Origin: Alphaproteobacteria bacterium
GTDB lineage: Bacteria > Pseudomonadota > Alphaproteobacteria > Micavibrionales > Micavibrionaceae
Reading direction: 5' to 3'
NCBI GenBank assembly: GCA_030750865.1
Contig: JASMHE010000007.1
Location: forward strand, 124,001-188,000
Length of the DNA stretch: 64,000 nucleotides
The number at the start of each line of letters is the position of its first letter. Position 1 is the stretch's first letter. The position numbers and the translations under genes were made by a program. Positions 53,239 to 62,430 of this stretch are shown here, piece after piece. A model generated the notes under the pieces. It was not told the DNA's origin. It did no database searches and saw only the letters and a list, made by a program, of their open reading frames with translations.

Positions 53239-54156
53239 ATGGATGACAACACCATCATAGCAGACTCTGCAAAAGAGAAAATCAGCGAGGAAAAATCCGC
53301 CGGCACAAAAGACAGCGGCCCCGCACAAAACGCTGCGCCCGAAATGCCTGTCGATGCCCCAAAACATCACGAAAACCACGATGACGCCACCAAAACACAG
53401 CCGCCGTTAAATGCCCGCGAAGAATGGATGGATGCGCTGAGAACAGCGGCTATTGCCGTCATTTTCGCCCTGCTGATCCGCAGTTTTCTGTTCGAACCGT
53501 TCAATATTCCGTCCGGTTCCATGCGCCCGACCCTGAAAATCGGCGATTATCTGTTCGTGAATAAATTTTCTTACGGCTATTCCCGCTATTCCTTCCCGTT
53601 CGGCCTTGCCCCGATCGAAGATCGCGTCTGGAGCGGCGGCAAATTGCCCGAACGCGGCGATGTCATCGTCTTTAAACTGCCGACAAACACATCTATTGAT
53701 TATATCAAGCGCGTGGTCGGTATGCCCGGCGATACGGTACAGGTCTTAAACGGCCGTCTTTACATCAATAACCAGATTGTCCCGCGCAATGCTCTCGGCC
53801 TGCGCGAGGTTGAAGAAAACGGCCGCACCGTCACCATGATGGAATATATGGAGACACTGCCCGGCGGCATTCGCCACTCGATCTATGAAGAATCCGACAA
53901 AATGCCGCTTGATAATACGCCGTCCTATACCGTACCGGACGGGCATTACTTTATGATGGGCGATAACCGCGACAATTCCCAAGACAGCCGCGTAACCGAA
54001 TTTGTCGGCTTTGTGCCGCTGGAAAATATTGTCGGCCGTGCATCCTTGCTGTTTTTCTCGACAAACGGCAAAGCCGCATTCTATGAATTCTGGAAATGGC
54101 CCTGGACCATTCGTTATAACCGCCTTTTCACGAAAATCGGACCCGACCAGCAATGA
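53239..54156 (+). CDS. lepB: Signal peptidase I
   Basis: Inner-membrane serine protease that removes signal peptides from exported proteins. Catalytic Ser in PFNIPSGSMRPTLKIGDYLF, catalytic Lys in SIDYIKRVVGMPGDTVQVLN, and the signature YFMMGDNRDNSQDSR. One membrane anchor (AIAVIFALLIRSFLFEPF) is preceded by about 65 charged residues (KSAGTKDSGPAQNAAPEMP), a long disordered cytosolic extension. I choose ATG 53239 (305 residues); a TTG at 53221 in frame is possible. Overlaps rnc by four bases. Confidence 0.96.
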   Translation: MDDNTIIADSAKEKISEEKSAGTKDSGPAQNAAPEMPVDAPKHHENHDDATKTQPPLNAREEWMDALRTAAIAVIFALLIRSFLFEPFNIPSGSMRPTLKIGDYLFVNKFSYGYSRYSFPFGLAPIEDRVWSGGKLPERGDVIVFKLPTNTSIDYIKRVVGMPGDTVQVLNGRLYINNQIVPRNALGLREVEENGRTVTMMEYMETLPGGIRHSIYEESDKMPLDNTPSYTVPDGHYFMMGDNRDNSQDSRVTEFVGFVPLENIVGRASLLFFSTNGKAAFYEFWKWPWTIRYNRLFTKIGPDQQ

Positions 54157-54839
54157 ACAGCACCGCGTTTACGCCACTGGAAGATCGCATCGCCTATCAT
54201 TTCCGTGATAAAACATTGCTCGAAATGGCAATGACACATTCCAGCATGGAAACACATCACAGTTATGAACGGCTTGAATTTCTGGGCGACCGCGTCGTCG
54301 GGCTGGCCATTGCCGACCTGCTTTACAAAACATTCCCTGATGAGGTCGAAGGCAATCTAGCCAAGCGGCACGCCGCCCTTGTACAGGGCCATACACTCGC
54401 TGATATCGCCATCGAAATCGGGCTGGGTAAGTATATTCTGTTTTCCGATGCCGAACGTGCGGCAGGCGGCCATCACAACAAAAAAATTCTGGCCGATTGC
54501 GTCGAAAGCCTGATTGGGGCGGCGTATCTGGATGGCGGATATGACGCTTGTTACCGTATTATTCCGGCCATTTGGGGGCAACGCATCAACCATATGGACA
54601 AAGCCCCCCGCGAACCCAAAACCGCCCTGCAGGAATGGGCGCAAAGCCGCGCCTTACCGCTGCCGTCCTATGAAATCATCAGCACCGAAGGACCGGATCA
54701 CGCCCCGATTTTTGAAATCCGCGTGACCATAGAAGGGCTTGAACCCGTCACCGCAAAAGATCATTCACGCCGCGGCGCAGAGAAAAAAGCAGCGGCCCTG
54801 TTACTCGATATCATTGAAAAGGAAAAGCATGACCGATAA
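54153..54839 (+). CDS. rnc: Ribonuclease III
   Basis: Double-strand-specific endoribonuclease that processes rRNA and regulates mRNA. 228 residues. The catalytic signature ERLEFLGDRVVGLAIADLLY is complete with Glu and Asp, and KKILADCVESLIGAAYLDGG gives the second acidic pair. A C-terminal double-stranded RNA-binding domain (AKDHSRRGAEKKAAALLLDI) follows. It overlaps lepB at its start and era at its end, the common lepB-rnc-era operon. Confidence 0.97.
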   Translation: MNSTAFTPLEDRIAYHFRDKTLLEMAMTHSSMETHHSYERLEFLGDRVVGLAIADLLYKTFPDEVEGNLAKRHAALVQGHTLADIAIEIGLGKYILFSDAERAAGGHHNKKILADCVESLIGAAYLDGGYDACYRIIPAIWGQRINHMDKAPREPKTALQEWAQSRALPLPSYEIISTEGPDHAPIFEIRVTIEGLEPVTAKDHSRRGAEKKAAALLLDIIEKEKHDR

Positions 54840-55761
54840 GACCCCCTCGCCGGAATCCGATCAGCAGCGCTGTGGCTTTGTGTCCGTTATCGGCGCGCCC
54901 AACGCCGGAAAATCCACCCTGATGAATGCGCTGGTCGGCAGTAAAGTCACCATCGTCTCGCCAAAGGTACAGACAACACGTACCATCGTGCGCGGCATCA
55001 TGGTGCATGACAACAGCCAGATCATCTTTGTCGATACACCCGGCATTTTCAAGGCAGAGAAGAAACTCGAAAAAGCAATGATTACCGCCGCATGGGAAGG
55101 CGAAGCGGAGTCCGATGCCGTCATCGTTGTCGTTGATGCCTCGCGCAAAAAATATCACGATGGGACACGTGAAATTCTGCAAACCCTGCGCGATGCCAAC
55201 CATAAAAAGCCGGTCATTCTGGTGCTGAATAAAATTGATGCCATCCAGCCCGAAACCCTGCTGGCCTTATCCAAAGAATTAAATGCCGAATATGCGTTTG
55301 ATGCCACCTTCATGATTTCAGCCTTAAAAGAAAAAGGGCTGGATGATTTGCTGGACGATATCGCCAATCGCCTGCCGCAAGGGCCGTTTCATTACCCCGA
55401 AGACCAGATGAGCGACATGCCGATGCGTCTGCTGGCGGCGGAAATCACACGTGAAAAGCTGTTTCACCGCTTCCATCAGGAATTGCCGTATAACCTGACG
55501 GTTGAAACGGAAAACTGGGAAGAATTCGATAATGGCAGCGCCAAAGTGGACCAGATTGTCTATGTCACCAAAGACGGGCATCGCAAAATTATTCTCGGTA
55601 AAGGCGGGCAAGCCATTAAATCCGTCGGGATCGAGGCCCGCAAAGAACTCGCCGATATGCTGGAACGCGACATCCACTTGAAAATTCATGTCAAGGTTGA
55701 CCCGCGATGGATTGACGACCCCGACCGTTACCGCGTCTGGGGACTGGACCACAACGCCTAA
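54829..55761 (+). CDS. era: GTPase Era
   Basis: Ras-like GTPase that helps assemble the 30S ribosomal subunit. G1 is VIGAPNAGKSTLMNALVGSK, G3 is IFVDTPGIFKAEKKLEKAM, G4 is VLVLNKIDAI. The C-terminal KH domain (VYVTKDGHRKIILGKGGQAI) binds the 3' end of 16S rRNA. ATG 54829 overlaps the rnc stop by 11 bases and has AAAAGG upstream; an in-frame start further up lies inside rnc. 310 residues, normal. recO does not follow; the gap after it is 586 bases. Confidence 0.97.
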   Translation: MTDKTPSPESDQQRCGFVSVIGAPNAGKSTLMNALVGSKVTIVSPKVQTTRTIVRGIMVHDNSQIIFVDTPGIFKAEKKLEKAMITAAWEGEAESDAVIVVVDASRKKYHDGTREILQTLRDANHKKPVILVLNKIDAIQPETLLALSKELNAEYAFDATFMISALKEKGLDDLLDDIANRLPQGPFHYPEDQMSDMPMRLLAAEITREKLFHRFHQELPYNLTVETENWEEFDNGSAKVDQIVYVTKDGHRKIILGKGGQAIKSVGIEARKELADMLERDIHLKIHVKVDPRWIDDPDRYRVWGLDHNA

Positions 55762-56347
55762 GACACAGACACGTACAACATCTGTCACGTCTCATCGGTC
55801 ACCCCGCCACCCACATTGCCCGCCGCCCGTACAGCACGCTGCATTCGGCCTGCACGTTCTCCGCACAGACGAACCGCTGTCACCGTGCATATTAAAAGCG
55901 GATCAGAGCATACCTTGCCAATCACCTCACCCCGCCTGACCACTCAGGCCACGCAAAACGTGCCTGTCACCCTAAATGCACAGCACATCTGCGCACTGAC
56001 ACCCCCGCGCACAAGCACATCTCCACACAGGTAATCTCCACAGGGGCAATTTTCACACAGGCATCCCGCCACCCTGCCTTTCTTTTGCCATCCATTTTCT
56101 TCCTTTTCCCCTTGATAAATAAAGCCACCGCGCGAAACCGGCCGTATTTTCATCACGCTCACACCATCAAAAAAACATCTTTTCGGGAATTTTGTGGATA
56201 AGGAATCAAAAAACCGATCTTTATCTGGGCAGCCGGACTCGAGCCTGCTACAGTCAAAAACATCTTACAGATATGTGAATTTATTTATTATTTTCAATGG
56301 CTTGATTGCCGTTGTGTAACTGTGTGAATTTGTGGGAGACAAATCAA
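55762..56347. other. 586-base intergenic region with the gcrA promoter
   Basis: No credible gene. Its first half is C-rich with many short open frames that read as low-complexity sequence, and its second half has a perfect DnaA box (56193-56201), two GANTC sites (56203-56207 and 56236-56240) and the gcrA leader. GGGAGA just before the start is the likely ribosome-binding site. Confidence 0.6.
56193..56201 (-). promoter_or_regulatory. DnaA box upstream of gcrA
   Basis: TGTGGATAA, complement of TTATCCACA, 147 bases before the gcrA start codon. In Caulobacter DnaA activates gcrA transcription, so a site here fits that circuit. GANTC sites (the CcrM methylation target) lie at 56203-56207 and 56236-56240. 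Confidence 0.6.
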
Positions 56348-56866
56348 ATGAGCTGGACAGAAGACCGCGTTGAACTATTAACAAAACTATGGGGCGAAGG
56401 CAGAACCGCTGCCGAGATCGCCAAAGAACTTGGTGGCGTCACCCGTAATGCCGTGATCGGGAAAGCACACCGTCTGAAGCTTTCCAACCGGATGTCTCCA
56501 ATCCAACAGAATAACAAGAAAGCCACTGCGAAGCCTGTTGCAGAGCCTAAAAAGGCCGTTGCAAAGAAACCGACTGCCGCAACAGCAGCGCCAAAGGCAA
56601 AAACAGCACCAAAAGTCGAATTTACAGGCAAAGGTGTTGCGATGGCCGACCTGACAGAACGTATGTGCCGCTGGCCAATCGGCGATCCGCAAGATGATGA
56701 CTTCACATTCTGCGGCTGCAAGAAAATGTCCGGCTTGCCTTACTGCAGTGAACACGCAAAAGTCGCGTATCAGGCCGCAACACGCAACCGTATCCTGAAA
56801 GCCGAGGATTTCGAAAGCAAAGGCGACAATGCCGTGAAGGACGAAGAAATTTCCGTTGCGTCATAG
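56348..56866 (+). CDS. gcrA: GcrA cell-cycle regulator
   Basis: Alphaproteobacterial regulator that binds RNA polymerase with sigma-70 and methylated GANTC promoters. The N-terminal helix-turn-helix reads MSWTEDRVELLTKLWGEGRT, AAEIAKELGGVTRNAVIGKA, near identical to the family. A Lys/Ala/Pro linker (residues 58-105) leads to the C-terminal domain with two Cys sets (RMCRWPIGDP and FCGCKKMSGLPYCSEHAKVA). Length of 172 residues is normal. I use ATG 56348; the frame opens upstream at 56306. It is a single-gene unit followed by a terminator. Confidence 0.95.
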   Translation: MSWTEDRVELLTKLWGEGRTAAEIAKELGGVTRNAVIGKAHRLKLSNRMSPIQQNNKKATAKPVAEPKKAVAKKPTAATAAPKAKTAPKVEFTGKGVAMADLTERMCRWPIGDPQDDDFTFCGCKKMSGLPYCSEHAKVAYQAATRNRILKAEDFESKGDNAVKDEEISVAS

Positions 56867-56910
56867 GCGCAAAACGGGCGGCATCACGCCGCAATCATAA
56901 AAAGATAGAA

Positions 56911-56945
56911 AAAGCCCTGACCTCGACAGAGATCAGGGTTTTTCT
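56911..56945 (+). terminator. Intrinsic terminator after gcrA
   Basis: Stem CCCTGA (56915-56920) with TCAGGG (56933-56938), extended by CTC/GAG near the loop, then a T-rich run TTTTTC. It is 45 bases after the gcrA stop. Confidence 0.85.
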
Positions 56946-57141
56946 TTGGCTCACAACAAAGCGATGAAAAATGCTGCGATCTTAAAACTGTTATGCGCTA
57001 TCGTTCGCCCGTTCGTCTTGCGCTGGCGTCTTATCTGGCCGCCTTGCCGCGCCTGTCTTGCGACATATCGCCGACATATCGTTTTTTGGGGTGCAGACTG
57101 CTCGGCTCTGTCCGCCCATCCGGCCCGAAAAACCGTTCACA

Positions 57142-58071
57142 TTAATGCACCGATGTCGATACAACATCATCCGGCACAGGATCAGCTGGCGCCACCACCG
57201 TCGTCACATAGGGTGACTTGCGTACGGCATGTACCAACCGGTCGCTGGAAAACGGTTTTTTCAAAAATCCGGCCGCGCCGATTTTGTTCGCATTGACAAT
57301 GTTATCTTTCACCGCATCAACGCTCAGCATCACCACATGGGCACGCGGATCAATGCGCAACATCGTGTTTAATGTCTGATGACCGTTCAGCCCCGGCAAA
57401 TGAATATCCATGAACACAATATCAGGCGCATGCTCGATATAGGCAATCAGCGCTTCCTCGCCGGATCGCGCAATCACGGTTGTGTATTCTTTGCTCAGGA
57501 TATTTTCGGCATATTCGGCGGTAAAGGCATCATCTTCGACCATCAGAACCACCGGATCTTCGCGGCGATCACGGCGCAGCGGAATACTGCGCAACTTATT
57601 GACATCGGCCAGTGACAAATAGGCCCGTATCTTTTCCGTTTCTATGAATTTATCATCGACCAGCTTATGAAAGGCATAATCGGATTTCGTCATATCGAAA
57701 AACTCGCATATATCCTTGCCTGCGGCCGCCTGCATATCGTTATATAAATTCGTAAAAGCCCGTTTTTCATCGTCAGTTTTGGTTTCACGCAACAAGACAA
57801 TATCGCCATCAAGGAAATGATAGACGATCAAATCATCCTGCGCTTCCATGTCTTGCTTGAAATTGGAAAACAGCGCTTCGCTCTTTTCCTGCAATTCCTC
57901 CAGCACCGGCTTGATCATCAATGGTTTCATCAAAACCTTTTTATGATCGATATCCGATGCAAAATTGATCCGTGCCGCGAGCCAATCCCCTTTGTCAGCT
58001 CCTTTACTAGCCTTGACTTTCTCCGCAATCACCAAAAAGTGATGTTCCGGACTCTCCGATATAAATTCCAT
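57142..58071 (-). CDS. Protein with an unknown N-terminal domain and a C-terminal receiver domain
   Basis: About 309 residues. The C-terminal 120 residues are a clear receiver domain: PVVLMVEDDAFTAEYAENIL with the acidic pair, IVFMDIHLPGLNGH with the phospho-Asp, and GAAGFLKKPFSSDRLV with the Lys. The N-terminal 170 residues (EHHFLVIAEKVKASKGADKG; DIDHKKVLMKPLMIKPVLEE) are of no family I recognise. Receivers are usually N-terminal, so the order is reversed. No DNA-binding domain. I start at ATG 58071; a TTG lies at 58086. A CheZ-like protein at 51 kb and the GGDEF-EAL protein nearby are possible partners. Confidence 0.8.
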   Translation of the reverse strand: MEFISESPEHHFLVIAEKVKASKGADKGDWLAARINFASDIDHKKVLMKPLMIKPVLEELQEKSEALFSNFKQDMEAQDDLIVYHFLDGDIVLLRETKTDDEKRAFTNLYNDMQAAAGKDICEFFDMTKSDYAFHKLVDDKFIETEKIRAYLSLADVNKLRSIPLRRDRREDPVVLMVEDDAFTAEYAENILSKEYTTVIARSGEEALIAYIEHAPDIVFMDIHLPGLNGHQTLNTMLRIDPRAHVVMLSVDAVKDNIVNANKIGAAGFLKKPFSSDRLVHAVRKSPYVTTVVAPADPVPDDVVSTSVH

Positions 58072-58353
58072 ATTTTCACCCACCAATTATTGCCCCCAAA
58101 CGGCAATGTTATTTTTGTTTTTCTTGCTTATATTTTTTCGTTTTACTTTCGTAAATCGTGTGCTTTTTCCTGTGATACCCGGCTTTCGTAATACTGGTCT
58201 TGCGCAATACCGGCATGATTTTCAACCATAGAAAACCCGCATAGAAAACCGGACAAAAACCACAGGTCACCCCTTTTCTGTCACATCCCATTATTTGACA
58301 TAAGAATTAAAAAATCGTTATTTTATACGAAATCATCTAAAATTTGAGGCAAA

Positions 58354-58500
58354 ATGGGCCGTACCCGCGCAAAAAAGCACGCCCGAGCATCGCCTGATAA
58401 CAACGCAACACCCCCCTTAAATAACAATACGCATACTGTGCTTAATACCGCCTGCAATACGGCCACCAAGACGTCGCAAGAATGCACATCCACACAATGA
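58354..58500 (+). CDS. Possible small reading frame
   Basis: 48 residues (starts MGRTRAKKHARASPDNNATP), Thr/Asn/Ala-rich, with GAGG five bases upstream. Low complexity and no relatives known to me. It lies within the 709-base gap between the receiver gene and the GGDEF-EAL gene. It may be chance. Confidence 0.25.
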   Translation: MGRTRAKKHARASPDNNATPPLNNNTHTVLNTACNTATKTSQECTSTQ

Positions 58501-58581
58501 CGGAAAATATTGTTTTTCAACGCGGTATAAAGACTTCATTAAGAGGTTTAAGCCTACTATAGAGTCTGGAAAAGACGTTGT

Positions 58582-58603
58582 GTACACATTGCGTACGCAT
58601 TGC
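58582..58603 (+). repeat. Two adjacent 11-bp direct repeats
   Basis: GTACACATTGC at 58582-58592 followed at once by GTACGCATTGC (one difference) at 58593-58603. The 11-base period equals one helical turn, so a regulator could bind both on one face. About 180 bases before the GGDEF-EAL gene. Confidence 0.45.
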
Positions 58604-58636
58604 ATACAGGGGCAAAAAACGATAGAATCTGATTTT

Positions 58637-58664
58637 CCTGTTCTACAATCTCACGTAGAATAGG
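58637..58664. repeat. Inverted repeat upstream of the GGDEF-EAL gene
   Basis: TTCTAC and GTAGAA form a stem with an 8-base loop, extended by CCT/AGG past one mismatch. A T-rich stretch follows on the plus strand, so it might also act as a weak terminator for the small frame upstream. Confidence 0.35.
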
Positions 58665-58780
58665 TCTGTTTTTATAAAACCGTTTCTTTGATCCCTCCCC
58701 GGCACGCTTTGCTACACGTATTTGCCGCACGCAACAGTAAGAAAAAGAAAAGACGTAAGACCACTCTAGAGAAAAATATC

Positions 58781-60955
58781 ATGCGGACCCTGACTGCGAA
58801 CATTTCAACTTCCCTGACATCGCTGCGGCGGCGGATATTCTCTTACAGAACATATTTTTCCATCAAAGAAATTTTCAGCGTTTGGCAAGGTAAACTCAGC
58901 TGGCGCATCTCTTTATCGATTTTCATTTGTCTGCTGCTGACACAAAGCGCAGGCCTTTTCATGGCGATGCAGAACGAAAAAGCAACCGAGCTTGAGCGTC
59001 TGCGCCTGCGATCGGAAGTCGCAATTTTGCCCCATCTGGCGCAAAAATCATCGGAAAGTCCAGAGACATCCCCGGAAAAGTTCATTGACGATAGCGTCGC
59101 ACAGACCATTTTAAAATCCGGCCGCGCGGACAGCCTGACCATCTATGACCGCAATTTTGAAAAACAGACGCAATTCGGCAATCCGGCCACACCCGATGTC
59201 TCGACACGGGATATTTACAGGCATAACGGCTATTACGATGCCAAAGCCAAAACATATCACTTCTTCCTGAACACGGCGCATATGGACATTCCGTTCTTTA
59301 TTCAGGTGCAAATTCCTGCCAATCATATCGAGCGCCGCGTCTGGACCATTATGTTCAAACGCCTGACCGTCATGTCAGTGATTACGGGGATCATGACATT
59401 GCTGCTGATGACTTTGATCGGACAATGGCTGTTGAAACCGGTTTTATTCCTGCGTGAAAATCTGCTGGCCGCCAGTAAAAATCCGGAAAGCCCGACCGTA
59501 AACGAGTCACCATACAGTTCCAGAGATGAAATCGGCGAAGCCGTGAATATCGCAATGGATCTGGTCTTCCAGAATGCCCGCAATATCTCGCAAGTCAAAG
59601 ATTCCGCCGAAAGCCAGATTCACAAACTGGCCTATTACGATACGTTGACCGGCCTGCCCAACCGTACCTATTTCATCCAGCGCATGAATAGCCGTATTCA
59701 CATGCTGGAAAAACTGGAACCATGCCGCTTTGCCATTGTGACGATGGATCTGGACCATTTCAAAGATATTAACGATACGGTCGGTCACTCGGTCGGCGAT
59801 GCCCTGCTGCGGACCGTCGGCAAGCGTCTGGAAGATGAGCTGCCGCAAGGGGCCTTTGTCGCACGGACGGGCGAGGATGAATTTGCCATCGCCATGCAAC
59901 TCAATAACACGCAGGTCAGCGATGCAATGGAAATCGCCGAACAAGTGGCCTCCATCGTTAAAAACGAGCCATACCGTATCTTTAACGAAGACTTCCAGAT
60001 TCGCGGCTCGATCGGGGTTGCGACATATCCGGATAACGGCCGTGACGTTGACCGCGTTCTAAAAAGTGCCGATATTGCCTTAAACCGCGCCAAAGAAGAT
60101 GGCCGCGACCAGATCAAGGAATATTCCAAAGAATTCGACGAGGCCATCCAGAAACGGTTCGAGATTTTGCGCAATCTGCGTAAAGCGCTTGAAACGGACG
60201 AGTTGGTCGTTTACTTCCAGCCACAGCTGGATTTAAACTCCGAACAGGTCATTTCGGCGGAAACATTGATCCGCTGGTGGAAAAAGGATGACAGCGAAGA
60301 AGGCGGTCATTTCATTTCACCGGGTGATTTCATTCCGATTGCCGAACAATCCGGCCTGATTGTGCCGATCGGTGAACGTGTTCTGCGTGATGCTGTCCGC
60401 AAGGCCGCCGAATGGCATGCCGCCGGATATGACCATCTGCGCGTTGCCGTGAACGTATCCGGCGCGCAATTCTACGAAGGCAACCTTGTCAGACTCGTCA
60501 AAGAGGTTTTAAAAGAAACCGGCCTTCCCCCGCACAAGCTGGAACTGGAAGTGACCGAGAGCATCTTCATGGATGATATCAATTACACCATTTCCGTCCT
60601 GCGCGAATTGCACGATGTCGGCGTCGAACTGGCCATTGACGATTTCGGCACGGGATATTCCTCCCTTGCCTATCTGCGTCAATTCCCGATTGACCGCCTG
60701 AAGATCGACCAATCCTTTGTCCGCAATGTACTGGAAAATCCGGATGATGGCACGATCACAAAAACCATCATCAATCTTGGGCATTCGCTTAGCCTGAAAG
60801 TCATCGCCGAAGGGGTGGAAACCGTACCGCAACAGGAATTCCTGAAAGAAAATGGCTGCGACGAAGTACAGGGCTTCTTGTACAGCAAAGCCATCCCGCA
60901 GGAGGAATTCATGACTTTCCTGAAAAACTATAGCGGAAAATTACCGAAAGACTAA
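58781..60955 (+). CDS. Membrane GGDEF-EAL protein (cyclic di-GMP turnover)
   Basis: 724 residues from ATG 58781. Two membrane helices (about 44-62 and 195-215) bracket a periplasmic sensor domain, then a HAMP-like linker, GGDEF and EAL domains. GGDEF: the signature reads GEDEF at residues 364-368, with the second Gly replaced. EAL: the motif reads ETL at residues 494-496; the catalytic region NVSGAQFYEGN, AIDDFGTGYSSLAYL, LKIDQSFV and AEGVETV is intact. I expect phosphodiesterase activity and a doubtful cyclase. A second open frame upstream to 58688 would lengthen the N-terminus. Confidence 0.9.
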   Translation: MRTLTANISTSLTSLRRRIFSYRTYFSIKEIFSVWQGKLSWRISLSIFICLLLTQSAGLFMAMQNEKATELERLRLRSEVAILPHLAQKSSESPETSPEKFIDDSVAQTILKSGRADSLTIYDRNFEKQTQFGNPATPDVSTRDIYRHNGYYDAKAKTYHFFLNTAHMDIPFFIQVQIPANHIERRVWTIMFKRLTVMSVITGIMTLLLMTLIGQWLLKPVLFLRENLLAASKNPESPTVNESPYSSRDEIGEAVNIAMDLVFQNARNISQVKDSAESQIHKLAYYDTLTGLPNRTYFIQRMNSRIHMLEKLEPCRFAIVTMDLDHFKDINDTVGHSVGDALLRTVGKRLEDELPQGAFVARTGEDEFAIAMQLNNTQVSDAMEIAEQVASIVKNEPYRIFNEDFQIRGSIGVATYPDNGRDVDRVLKSADIALNRAKEDGRDQIKEYSKEFDEAIQKRFEILRNLRKALETDELVVYFQPQLDLNSEQVISAETLIRWWKKDDSEEGGHFISPGDFIPIAEQSGLIVPIGERVLRDAVRKAAEWHAAGYDHLRVAVNVSGAQFYEGNLVRLVKEVLKETGLPPHKLELEVTESIFMDDINYTISVLRELHDVGVELAIDDFGTGYSSLAYLRQFPIDRLKIDQSFVRNVLENPDDGTITKTIINLGHSLSLKVIAEGVETVPQQEFLKENGCDEVQGFLYSKAIPQEEFMTFLKNYSGKLPKD

Positions 60956-60999
60956 ATTCGCTCTTTCTTTTTCGGGGCGCTCCATGTATCTAAAAAGCC

Positions 61000-62346
61000 A
61001 TGACACATCATCGTGACGCTATATCATATATATCCGGCAAATCCCCTGCCCTGCGGGGTGACGTGGATGTGCCCGGTGACAAATCCATGTCCCACCGTTC
61101 CATTATGTTCGGCTTGCTGGCAGAGGGTAAAACAACCGTCAAAGGCATACTGACAGGCGAAGACGTACTGTGCACGGCTGATGCGGCCCGCGCCCTCGGC
61201 GCAGAGGTAACCGCACAAGAAGACGGCACATGGGTTATAAAAGGCAACGGCCTGACAAACCTGACCGCGCCTGACCGCGTGCTGGATATGGGCAATAGCG
61301 GCACATCAACACGCCTGTTGATGGGGCTGGTCGCCGGATATGACTTCAATACATCCTTCACGGGTGATGCGTCCCTGACAAAACGCCCGATGGGCCGCGT
61401 GATGAAACCGCTCGCGCAAATGGGCGCGTCCTTCATTGACAAAAACGAAGGCCGCCTGCCGTTGATTGTACAAGGCTCCTCTGCCCTGCGCCCGACTACA
61501 TATGAATTGCCCGTGGCCTCGGCACAGGTCAAATCAGCGATCCTGCTGGCCGGCCTGAACGCAGACGGTAAAACAACCGTTATCGAATCCAAACCCACCC
61601 GCGATCACACCGAAAACATGTTGCGGCATTTCGGCGCCACCGTTGAAACAGAGCGCCTTGAAAACGGCGCATATGCGATCAGCATCACCGGAAAACCCGC
61701 ACTGACAGGATGCGACATCGTCATTCCGGCGGACCCGAGCTCTGCGGCGTTTCCTGTGGTTGCGGCCATTTTGACACCGGGGTCCGACATCCGCCTTGAC
61801 AATATCGGTATGAATGACCGCCGCGCAGGTATTTTCACCACCCTGATTGAAATGGGCGCGGACATCACCATTGAAAATGAACGCGATATGGCGGGCGAGC
61901 CTGTCGCCGACCTGCATGTGCGCTATAACGGACCGCTCAAGGGCATTGATGTGCCCGCAGACCGCGTGCCCAGCATGATTGATGAATTCCCGGTCCTGTC
62001 GATGGTCGCCGCCTGTGCCGACGGTACAACACGCATGACCGATCTGGCCGAACTGCGCGTCAAAGAAAGTGACCGCCTGTTGATGGTCGCCGAAGGGCTG
62101 AAAAAATGCGGCGTATCGCTTGAAATGGGCGAAGACAGCCTCACCATTCACGGCAACGGCAAACCACCCGCAGGCGGCGCAGAAATTGAGACAGCACTCG
62201 ATCACCGCATCGCGATGAGCTTCCTGATCCTCGGCTGCGCGACAGACAATCCGGTATCCGTGGATGACGGCACACCGATCGCCACCAGCTTCCCGCGCTT
62301 TATTCCGCTGATGACAGCACTTGGCGCGAAAATCGAAAAGCGCTAA
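61000..62346 (+). CDS. aroA: 3-phosphoshikimate 1-carboxyvinyltransferase (EPSP synthase), class II-like
   Basis: Sixth step of the shikimate pathway: joins phosphoenolpyruvate to shikimate 3-phosphate. 448 residues. VDVPGDKSMSHRSIMFGLLA and GDASLTKRPMGRVMKPLAQM are clear, and SAQVKSAILLAGLNADGKTT with TRDHTENMLRHFG match the class II backbone. Near residue 101 the loop reads GNSGTSTR with Gly, where the well-known insensitive class II enzyme has Ala. So I read it as class II-like with Gly retained. cmk follows after 84 bases and rpsA after that, a classic aroA-cmk-rpsA order. Confidence 0.95.
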   Translation: MTHHRDAISYISGKSPALRGDVDVPGDKSMSHRSIMFGLLAEGKTTVKGILTGEDVLCTADAARALGAEVTAQEDGTWVIKGNGLTNLTAPDRVLDMGNSGTSTRLLMGLVAGYDFNTSFTGDASLTKRPMGRVMKPLAQMGASFIDKNEGRLPLIVQGSSALRPTTYELPVASAQVKSAILLAGLNADGKTTVIESKPTRDHTENMLRHFGATVETERLENGAYAISITGKPALTGCDIVIPADPSSAAFPVVAAILTPGSDIRLDNIGMNDRRAGIFTTLIEMGADITIENERDMAGEPVADLHVRYNGPLKGIDVPADRVPSMIDEFPVLSMVAACADGTTRMTDLAELRVKESDRLLMVAEGLKKCGVSLEMGEDSLTIHGNGKPPAGGAEIETALDHRIAMSFLILGCATDNPVSVDDGTPIATSFPRFIPLMTALGAKIEKR

Positions 62347-62430
62347 GATAAAGCCCGACAAACTGCTAACCCGCACCAGATTTAAGCAAACGAGACAAAC
62401 AAAACAGGCCGAATAAAACGGACACCATCC

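Noticed and set aside
55944-56162. Cys-rich 72-residue minus-strand frame before gcrA
   Set aside because: The Cys come from C-rich repeated DNA on the other strand, there is no ribosome-binding site, and no conserved motif.
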